A stretch of 64,000 nucleotides of DNA from assembly GCA_023391815.1 (NCBI GenBank), contig JAEWAF010000105.1, positions 146,983 to 210,982 of the forward strand. The letters are read 5' to 3'. The notes beneath the pieces were generated by a model. That model was not told the origin of the DNA. It did no database searches and was given only the letters and a program-made list of their open reading frames with translations. The translations under genes and the position numbers were made by a program. How positions within the stretch are numbered: position 1 is the stretch's first letter; every line of letters begins with the position of its first letter. Positions 8,500-14,830 of this stretch are shown here, piece after piece. This DNA comes from Pseudomonadota bacterium (GTDB lineage Bacteria > Pseudomonadota > Gammaproteobacteria > Steroidobacterales > Steroidobacteraceae).

Positions 8500-9560
8500 G
8501 CGACGCGAAGATTCCAGTCATCGTCCTCGGCGGCACCGGCTATGTGTCGGGCGAGCTGCTGCGCCTCATCGCGGGTCATCCGCGCCTGGCGCTGCAAGCC
8601 ATTCTTTCGGACAGCCAGCCCGGCGAGCCGGTCGCGAAGTTTTTTGCGCACCTGGCGCCGATCTATCCCGAGCTGAAGTTCTCCAGCCTGGACGAGGTGA
8701 AACAGCTGGTCGGCACGCTGCCATCGCCGGCGATCATCTCGGCCGCGCCTCACGGCGTGGCGGCGAAGCTGATCGATGAAATCCTCACGGCTGCCGAAGC
8801 GAAAGGCATGAAGCCGCGCGTCGTCGATATTTCCGCCGACTATCGCTACAGCTCGGCGAGCGCCTACGAAGCGGTGTACAAGCATGCGCACGGTGCGCCG
8901 AATCGAATCGCGCAATTCAGCTGCGCGGTGCCGGAACACCTGAACAAGCTCACGACCCCGCACGTGGCGCATCCGGGCTGCTTCGCGACGGCGGTGTTGC
9001 TGTCGAGCGTGCCGTTGTTGTCGCTCGGCCTCGTCGAGCCGCGTTTGTATGCTGCCGGGATCACGGGAAGCACCGGTTCGGGCCGCACACCGGCGCCCGG
9101 CACTCATCATCCGCAGCGTCACAGCGACCTGTACGCGTACAATCCGTTGTCACATCGGCACACGCCGGAGATCGCGGCACTCGCGCAAGTAGCGTCGAAG
9201 GCGCAGGCGGAGTTCAACTTCGTGCCGCATTCCGGCCCGTTCGCGCGCGGCATTCACGTCACCGTGCAAGCGAAGGCGCTGAAGCCGATCAAGACGCCCG
9301 AACTGATCGAGGCATTGAAGGGCTTCTATGCCGGCAAGCCGTTCGTTCGTGTGGTCGGCGAGATGCCTCATGTGAAAGACGTGGCGGCCAGCAACTACGC
9401 GTTTCTGAGCGCGGCGGCCAATGGGGATTCCGTCGCCGTGATGTGCGCCATCGACAATCTGGTGAAGGGCGCGGCCGGCGGCGCGATGCAATGGTTGAAT
9501 CGCGTGTTCGGGCTGGATGAAACGACGGGCCTCACCACGCCCGCCGCGGGCTGGACCTGA
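8496..9560 (+). CDS. argC: N-acyl-gamma-glutamyl-phosphate reductase
   Basis: 354 residues. It carries out the NADPH-dependent reduction of acylglutamyl phosphate to the semialdehyde. The dinucleotide-binding GGTGYVSGELLRL lies at residues 12-24, with the catalytic cysteine in HPGCFATA (about 152-159) and a C-terminal dimerisation/substrate region (FVPHSGPFARGIHVT, CAIDNLVKGAAGGAMQ). The acyl group (acetyl or succinyl) cannot be read from this enzyme. The start codon overlaps the stop of the P-loop gene. This is a core member of the operon. Confidence 0.93.
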   Translation: MSDAKIPVIVLGGTGYVSGELLRLIAGHPRLALQAILSDSQPGEPVAKFFAHLAPIYPELKFSSLDEVKQLVGTLPSPAIISAAPHGVAAKLIDEILTAAEAKGMKPRVVDISADYRYSSASAYEAVYKHAHGAPNRIAQFSCAVPEHLNKLTTPHVAHPGCFATAVLLSSVPLLSLGLVEPRLYAAGITGSTGSGRTPAPGTHHPQRHSDLYAYNPLSHRHTPEIAALAQVASKAQAEFNFVPHSGPFARGIHVTVQAKALKPIKTPELIEALKGFYAGKPFVRVVGEMPHVKDVAASNYAFLSAAANGDSVAVMCAIDNLVKGAAGGAMQWLNRVFGLDETTGLTTPAAGWT

Positions 9561-9582
9561 CGCGTCAGACGAGAGTAATCAC

Positions 9583-10755
9583 TTGAACGCAGCAACTACT
9601 ACCGCTTCGAACGCACCGGCCGATCATCTCGCACCCGTTTACGCGCAGTTTCCGTTGCAGATCACGGATGCGCGCGGCGTCTTCTTGCACAAGCCGGATG
9701 GCGGCAAGGTGCTGGACCTCTATGGCGGTCACGCCGTCGCGGCGCTCGGCTATGGCCATCCGCGCTGGGTCGAAGCGCTGACCGAACAGGCGAAGTCGCT
9801 TTGTTTCCAGAGCAATGCCGTCGCGCTCGATGTGCGCCGTCGCGCGGCGACTCGGCTCGCGAAGTTCGCCGGGCTCGGACTCGACACGGTGTTCTTCGTG
9901 AACTCGGGCGCGGAAGCGAACGAGAACGCGCTGAAGCTCGCCTGCAAAATGACCGGCGGCACGCAGATCATCGCGGTCGAAGGCAGCTTTCACGGCCGCA
10001 CGGCCGCTGCCGGCGCAGTGACCTGGGGCGCCGACAAGAAGTGGTACGGATTTCCGAGCACGCCGTTCGAAGTGAAATTCATCAAGCCGACGACCACCGC
10101 GGCCGAGCTGAGCACGATCATCAACGACCAGACCGCGGCCGTTATCGTCGAGCCCGTGCAAGGCGTCGCCGGCGCGCTCGATATGCCCAAGGAATTCCTG
10201 CAGGCGCTGCGCTTCCGCTGCAGCGAGAACGGCAGCGTGCTGATCTTCGACGAAGTTCAGTGCGGCTTCGGGCGTACCGGCTATCCGTTCGCGGCCAATA
10301 TGTATGAAGTGACCCCGGACATCATCACCACGGCGAAGGCGCTGGGCGGTGGCTTCCCGGTGTCGGCGATGATGGTCGCCGATCATGTCGCGCCTTATTT
10401 GAAGATGGACTCGCTGGGCACGACCTTCGGCGGCGGCCCGATGGCCTGCGCCATCGTCGAGGCCGTCATCGATATCATCGAATCGGAAAACCTGTTGAAG
10501 AACGTCCAGCAGCGCTCGGCGGAAATTCGCCAGAACTGTATGGTCGGTCCGGTGATCGGCTCGCAAGGCGCCGGCCTGCTGCTGGGCCTGCGCACCTCGC
10601 GTCCCGCCAAGGACGTGCAAGCGGAGCTGCTGAAGCTGGACATCCTGACCGGCACCAGCGCCGATCCCAACATCCTGCGTATCCTGGCACCGTTCGTACT
10701 GGAAAGTGAGCACGTCGAGCTGCTGCGCAAGGCACTCGCTCGACTGCCGAAATGA
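9583..10755 (+). CDS. argD: Acylornithine aminotransferase (class III, PLP)
   Basis: About 390 residues. A class-III aminotransferase that converts N-acylglutamate semialdehyde to N-acylornithine with glutamate as donor. The PLP site is clear: SFHGRT (cofactor contact), LIFDEVQCGFGRTG and the Schiff-base lysine in TTAKALGGGFP. The start is uncertain. TTG 9583 has GAGAG 7 bases upstream and places the family-typical N-terminus correctly; the only upstream ATG (9517) would overlap argC by 44 bases. It sits 22 bases after argC. Confidence 0.92.
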   Translation: MNAATTTASNAPADHLAPVYAQFPLQITDARGVFLHKPDGGKVLDLYGGHAVAALGYGHPRWVEALTEQAKSLCFQSNAVALDVRRRAATRLAKFAGLGLDTVFFVNSGAEANENALKLACKMTGGTQIIAVEGSFHGRTAAAGAVTWGADKKWYGFPSTPFEVKFIKPTTTAAELSTIINDQTAAVIVEPVQGVAGALDMPKEFLQALRFRCSENGSVLIFDEVQCGFGRTGYPFAANMYEVTPDIITTAKALGGGFPVSAMMVADHVAPYLKMDSLGTTFGGGPMACAIVEAVIDIIESENLLKNVQQRSAEIRQNCMVGPVIGSQGAGLLLGLRTSRPAKDVQAELLKLDILTGTSADPNILRILAPFVLESEHVELLRKALARLPK

Positions 10756-10775
10756 CTCACATCCCGAAGTGAGTC
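10754..10775 (+). promoter_or_regulatory. Intercistronic hairpin between argD and the carbamoyltransferase gene
   Basis: Perfect 7-bp stem GACTCAC / GTGAGTC around an 8-base loop (ATCCCGAA), beginning inside the argD stop codon. There is no T-run after it, so it is not a terminator. A message-stability element or dispersed short repeat is more likely. A similar hairpin occurs at 14454-14478. Confidence 0.4.
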
Positions 10776-10798
10776 GCCCACACACCGAGCAATAACAT

Positions 10799-11797
10799 AT
10801 GAATCGTTTTCTCGACCTGGCCGATTTTCCGCGCGAGCAACTGAAGGACCTGCTGGGCCTCGCCGCTCGTCTGCAACAGACACCGCAGCCGCAGGCACTG
10901 GCGGGGAAGGTGCTCGGCCTGCTGTTCCTGAATCCGTCTCTGCGTACGCTGGCGTCGTTTCAAAGCGCGATGATGCGTCTCGGCGGCACGGCTGTCGTCA
11001 TCACGCCGGGCCAGGGCACGTGGCAGATGGAAACGCGCTCGGGCGCGATCATGAATGGCGCCGCCGCCGAGCACGTGCGCGAAGCGGTGCCGGTGCTCGC
11101 TTCTTACTGCGACGCTATCGGCATTCGCATGTTCGCCGAGCATCGCAATCTCGCCGCCGATCTCGCCGAAACCGGCTTCCGCATGATGGCCGATCTTTGT
11201 GACAAGCCGCTGGTGAACATGGAGTCGGCGATGGCGCATCCCTGCCAGGCGCTGGCCGACTGGCACACGATGGATGAGCTGCGCGTGCCTGAGAAAGGCA
11301 AGTTCGTGCTGAGCTGGGCGAATCATCCTCGCGCGCTGCCGCTCGCGGTGCCGTCATCGACCGTCCACATGGCGGCCATGCGCGGCATGGAAGTGGTCGT
11401 GCTGCGTCCGGACGGCTTCGCGTTGCCCGAGCCCATCATGGAAAAAGCACGACAGGCGGCCAAGGCGTCGGGCGGTTCAGTACGGGAAACGGAGAATCGC
11501 GCCGAGGCGCTCGACGGCGCTCACGTGATCTATGCAAAGGAATGGGGCTCGCCACAACACTACGGCGACGACGAGGCCGACAAGCGCCTGCGCGAATACT
11601 TGAGCGACTGGTGCATCAAGGAGAGCTGGTTCCGGGCGGCGGATCCGGGCTGTCATTTCATGCATTGCTTGCCGGTTCGGCGTAATGTCGCGGTGGCCGA
11701 CGAAGTTCTGGATGGCCCACGCAGCGTGGTCATTCGTGAAGCGTTCAACCGCATGGTCGTGCAGATGGCGGTGCTGTACCGCTTGCTCCGGGGCTGA
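10799..11797 (+). CDS. argF': N-acylornithine carbamoyltransferase (ArgF'), predicted succinyl-preferring
   Basis: 332 residues. It carbamoylates N-acylornithine to N-acylcitrulline. The carbamoyl-phosphate loop is FLNPSLRT (43-50) and the domain-hinge motif is FMHCLPVRRN. The segments HPCQALADWHT and ANHPRALPLAVPSS are those of acetyl/succinyl-ornithine enzymes, not ordinary ornithine carbamoyltransferases (which have STRTR and HPTQ). The body most resembles, from memory, the Bacteroides succinylornithine enzyme. Residue 90, in NGAAAEHV, is alanine; Bacteroides has proline there and the Xanthomonas acetylornithine enzyme has glutamate. Loss of the glutamate favours succinyl substrates. No second ornithine carbamoyltransferase is seen in the window. 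Confidence 0.88.
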   Translation: MNRFLDLADFPREQLKDLLGLAARLQQTPQPQALAGKVLGLLFLNPSLRTLASFQSAMMRLGGTAVVITPGQGTWQMETRSGAIMNGAAAEHVREAVPVLASYCDAIGIRMFAEHRNLAADLAETGFRMMADLCDKPLVNMESAMAHPCQALADWHTMDELRVPEKGKFVLSWANHPRALPLAVPSSTVHMAAMRGMEVVVLRPDGFALPEPIMEKARQAAKASGGSVRETENRAEALDGAHVIYAKEWGSPQHYGDDEADKRLREYLSDWCIKESWFRAADPGCHFMHCLPVRRNVAVADEVLDGPRSVVIREAFNRMVVQMAVLYRLLRG

Positions 11798-11859
11798 GGG
11801 CTGGCGTTCGTGCCGGCCGTCGATCGTTTGTTCATTCGTTACTTCTAAGGAATATTGCC

Positions 11860-12780
11860 GTGGTGCTTCGCTCTGATCCCTCCGTTGCCGTTCGCGCTCT
11901 GCGCAGCGCCGCGCCGTACATTCGCATGTACAAGGGCAAGGTGTTCGTCATCAAGGCCAGCGGCGGTGTGTTCGGCGATCTCGAGTCGACCCGCACGCTG
12001 ATCGAACAAGTCGCGATCCTGCATCAGGTCGGCATTCGCGTCGTGCTCGTGCACGGCGGCGGTCCGCAGCTGTCGCAAATCCAGGAATCGTTGGGCATCA
12101 CGCCGCGCATGGTCGCGGGCCGTCGTGTCACCGACGAGAAGTCGATGGAAGTCACGAGCATGGTGCTCAACGGCCTCGTGAACACTCAGATTCTCGGCAT
12201 CTGCCGCGAGCTGGATATCGCTGCCGTCGGCGTGAGCGGCGTCGACGCGGGCCTGGTCCGCGCGCACAAGCGTCCGCCGGTGAAGGTCGAAGGCGAGACC
12301 GTCGACTATGGTTTTGTCGGCGACATCGATCTGATCGACGCGAAAGTCCTGCAGCAGTTGCTCGACGACGGCTTGATGCCGGTCGTGAGCCCGGTCTCCG
12401 CCGATGACAAAGGCACGCTGCTGAACATCAACGCCGACACCGTCGCCGCCGGCATCGGCGCCGCGCTGAAAGCGGAGAAGCTGATGCTGGTCACCGGCGC
12501 GCCCGGCATCCTGGAGTCGCTGGAAGATCCGCGCTCGATCATTTCGTACACGGATCTGGCCGGCCTGAAGAAGCTCAAGGATCAGGGCAGCCTCAAAGAC
12601 GGCATGCTGCCGAAGGCCAAGGCGATCGAAGAAGCGATTCGCGGCGGCGTGCGTCGCGTGCACGTTATCTCTTACAAGAGCGTGGACTCCATCCTCGCGG
12701 AAGTGTTCACGAACGAGGGCACGGGCACGCTGGTCGTCGAGAACGTCAGCGCGTTGAGCCCGGCCGAACAGCACGCATGA
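11860..12780 (+). CDS. argB: N-acylglutamate kinase
   Basis: 306 residues, amino-acid-kinase fold. The nucleotide/substrate loop is VFVIKASGGV, followed by VLVHGGGPQLS, and the C-terminal phosphate/acid region is NINADTVAAGIGAAL and SLKDGMLPKAKA. It phosphorylates the gamma-carboxyl of N-acylglutamate. There is no fused acetyltransferase domain, unlike the Xanthomonas kinase/synthase fusion, so the first acylation step must be encoded elsewhere. The GTG start at 11860 has TAAGGA 8 bases upstream. It overlaps argH by 4 bases (ATGA). Confidence 0.9.
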   Translation: MVLRSDPSVAVRALRSAAPYIRMYKGKVFVIKASGGVFGDLESTRTLIEQVAILHQVGIRVVLVHGGGPQLSQIQESLGITPRMVAGRRVTDEKSMEVTSMVLNGLVNTQILGICRELDIAAVGVSGVDAGLVRAHKRPPVKVEGETVDYGFVGDIDLIDAKVLQQLLDDGLMPVVSPVSADDKGTLLNINADTVAAGIGAALKAEKLMLVTGAPGILESLEDPRSIISYTDLAGLKKLKDQGSLKDGMLPKAKAIEEAIRGGVRRVHVISYKSVDSILAEVFTNEGTGTLVVENVSALSPAEQHA

Positions 12781-13964
12781 GTCGTCTCTGGGACAAAGGT
12801 GCGCCGCTCGACGAACGTGTACTCCGGTACACCGCCGGCGAGGATCATGCGCTCGACAATCGCCTCGTCGAGTACGACGTGCGTGCGTCCATCGCGCACG
12901 CCGAGATGCTCAATGCGCAAGGGCTGCTGTCCGCGGCCGACCTGGAAGCCATTCGTCGTGGCCTGACCGACATCGCCGCTGAACACGCCGCCGGCAAATG
13001 GCGCGTGCTGCTCGAACACGAGGACGGCCAGACCGCACTGGAAAATCTGCTGACCGAGCGCATCGGCGAGGCCGGCAAGCGCGTGCATCTTGCTCGTTCG
13101 CGTAACGATCAAGTGCTCACGGCAGTGCGCCTCTATCTGCGCGACGCCGTCGATGAATTGAAACAACGTACTGAAGGCGCGGCTCAGGCGCTCGACGAGC
13201 TGGCCGAACGTGAAGGCGATGTTCCGCTGCCTGGCTACACTCACATGCAGCAGGCCATGCCGAGCTCGGTGAAATTGTGGGCCGGCGGGTTCGCCGCCGA
13301 GCTTCGCGATGACGCCGAAGGTTTACAGCAGGTGCATCGTCGCTTGCAGAAGAGCCCGCTCGGCTCCGCCGCCGGTTACGGCTCGCCCAATCTGCCCATC
13401 GATCGTGAAGCGACCGCGAAGAAACTGGGATTTGCTTCGGTTCAACAGCCTGTCACGTCAGTGCAGCTGTCACGCGGTAAAGCCGAAGCGCAGTTGTTGT
13501 TCGAAATCTCGCTGGTCATGCAGGACGTGGCGCGCCTCGCGTCGGACCTGCTGCTGTTCTACACGCAGGAATTCTCGTTCGTCGCGTTGCCCGATGCATT
13601 CACGACCGGCTCGTCGATCATGCCGCAAAAGCGCAACCCCGACGTGTTCGAGCTGATTCGCGGCCGAAGTGCCAGCGCGCAGGCCTGTTTGCTCGAAGTG
13701 ATGGGCATCGTCGCCAAGCTGCCTTCGGGATATCAGCGCGATCTGCAGCTGATCAAAGTGCCGCTGTTCCGTGGCATCGATCTGTGCCTGGACACGCTAG
13801 GCATTCTGCCCTCGGCGCTGGCTGGCGTGACCTTCCGCATGGATCGCATCCGACTCGATCCGTCGATTCACGCAGCGGCGCAAGCCAATGAGCTGGTGGT
13901 CAAGGAAGGCATCTCGTTCCGCGAAGCTTATAGACGCATCGGCGAGCAGCTGCGTAAAAAGTAG
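12777..13964 (+). CDS. argH: Argininosuccinate lyase
   Basis: 395 residues, fumarase/aspartase superfamily. It splits argininosuccinate to arginine and fumarate. The signature loop SIMPQKRNPDVFELIRGRS (about 281-299) carries the catalytic serine, LARSRNDQV (about 104-112) contacts substrate, and GYTHMQQAMP holds the conserved histidine. It is shorter than the typical 440-460 residues, mainly at the C-terminus, where the last helices are trimmed. It is the last gene of the arginine operon, translationally coupled to argB. Confidence 0.92.
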   Translation: MSRLWDKGAPLDERVLRYTAGEDHALDNRLVEYDVRASIAHAEMLNAQGLLSAADLEAIRRGLTDIAAEHAAGKWRVLLEHEDGQTALENLLTERIGEAGKRVHLARSRNDQVLTAVRLYLRDAVDELKQRTEGAAQALDELAEREGDVPLPGYTHMQQAMPSSVKLWAGGFAAELRDDAEGLQQVHRRLQKSPLGSAAGYGSPNLPIDREATAKKLGFASVQQPVTSVQLSRGKAEAQLLFEISLVMQDVARLASDLLLFYTQEFSFVALPDAFTTGSSIMPQKRNPDVFELIRGRSASAQACLLEVMGIVAKLPSGYQRDLQLIKVPLFRGIDLCLDTLGILPSALAGVTFRMDRIRLDPSIHAAAQANELVVKEGISFREAYRRIGEQLRKK

Positions 13965-13993
13965 TCCCGCCGATCTCGGAGCGAAGCCGTCGT

Positions 13994-14422
13994 ATGTCCA
14001 TCTGGTTCAAACCCTACACGCTTGCCGATCTCACCGTGCGCATCGGCATGGCGGAGCATCTCGGGATCGAGTTCACCGAAATCGGCCCGGATTATCTGCG
14101 TGGTCGCATGCCGGTCGATGACCGCACTCATCAGCCGTACGGCATCCTGCACGGTGGCGCATCGGTTGCTCTGGCCGAAACACTGGGCAGCTACGCGGCC
14201 ATGCTGACGACGGACCCGAGCAAATATCGCTGCCTCGGTCAGGAGATCAACGCCAATCACATCCGCGGCGTCGCCAGCGGCTTCGTGATCGGCACCGCGC
14301 GGCCCGTTCACCTCGGACGTCGCAGTCACGTCTGGGACATTCGTATCACCGACGAACGCGACAAGCTGGTGTGCATTTCCCGCCTGACGATGGCGGTGAT
14401 CGAAATCGAGCCGCAGGCCTGA
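13994..14422 (+). CDS. Hotdog-fold acyl-CoA thioesterase (YdiI/PaaI type)
   Basis: 142 residues forming one 4HBT domain. The catalytic segment is YGILHGGASVALAETLGS: a histidine-glycine-glycine turn followed by the nucleophile/base glutamate, as in YdiI/MenI and EntH thioesterases. The closing strands SHVWDIRITDERDKLVCISRLTMAV are family-typical. It hydrolyses aromatic or medium acyl-CoA esters; the physiological substrate is unknown. It lies 29 bases after argH and may be read with it. Confidence 0.85.
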   Translation: MSIWFKPYTLADLTVRIGMAEHLGIEFTEIGPDYLRGRMPVDDRTHQPYGILHGGASVALAETLGSYAAMLTTDPSKYRCLGQEINANHIRGVASGFVIGTARPVHLGRRSHVWDIRITDERDKLVCISRLTMAVIEIEPQA

Positions 14423-14453
14423 TCGGCAACGGCCGACCTCGAAGCTGTCATGG

Positions 14454-14478
14454 ATGACCCATGCCCGAGGTGGGTCAT
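14454..14478 (+). terminator. Hairpin after the thioesterase gene, possible weak terminator
   Basis: 8-bp perfect stem ATGACCCA / TGGGTCAT with loop TGCCCGAGG, followed by TTTATA. It lies 32 bases after the thioesterase stop and 14 bases before the lptM start. The T-run is short, so terminator strength is doubtful. It resembles the hairpin at 10754-10775 in size and in its CCCGA loop. Confidence 0.4.
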
Positions 14479-14491
14479 TTATACTGCGCCG

Positions 14492-14830
14492 ATGAAATCA
14501 TCCGCGCGCAGATTCGGGCTCGCCGTGCTGCTGTTCAGCCTGGCGGGCTGCGGGCTGAAAGGTCCGTTGTATTTACCTGACGAGAAGCAGCAGGAAGTGC
14601 CCGCCACGCAGCCTGCGCCGAAGCCGAAGCCGGCGCTGGACGGCAGCAGGATTCTTCTACCGCCGGCACCGCAATCGCAGAAGAAAGATCGGGAACGGAG
14701 CGATCAGTCACCGCCCGTCGCGACGCCTGTCACGCCGCCTGGCATTCCGCCCGGCCCGTCGCAGCCGTTGCCGGTGTCGCCGCCGGATCCGGATCGCCCC
14801 GCCGCCACCCCACCGCAGGCCGGTCAGTAA
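14492..14830 (+). CDS. lptM: LptM (YifL)-type small lipoprotein
   Basis: 112 residues. A short signal peptide ends in the lipobox LAGC, and the mature cysteine begins CGLKGPLYLPDE, the hallmark of LptM/YifL. LptM assists disulfide maturation of the LPS translocon LptD in the outer membrane. The remaining 80 residues are a proline-rich low-complexity tail, making the protein nearly twice the E. coli length. Start chosen at ATG 14492, directly before the signal peptide. The last base is shared with the polA start (TAATG). Confidence 0.85.
   Translation: MKSSARRFGLAVLLFSLAGCGLKGPLYLPDEKQQEVPATQPAPKPKPALDGSRILLPPAPQSQKKDRERSDQSPPVATPVTPPGIPPGPSQPLPVSPPDPDRPAATPPQAGQ

Noticed and set aside
10799..11797. 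Ordinary ornithine carbamoyltransferase (ArgF)
   Set aside because: The STRTR and HPTQ signatures are absent; FLNPSLRT, HPCQALAD and the AVPSS loop place it among acylornithine enzymes.
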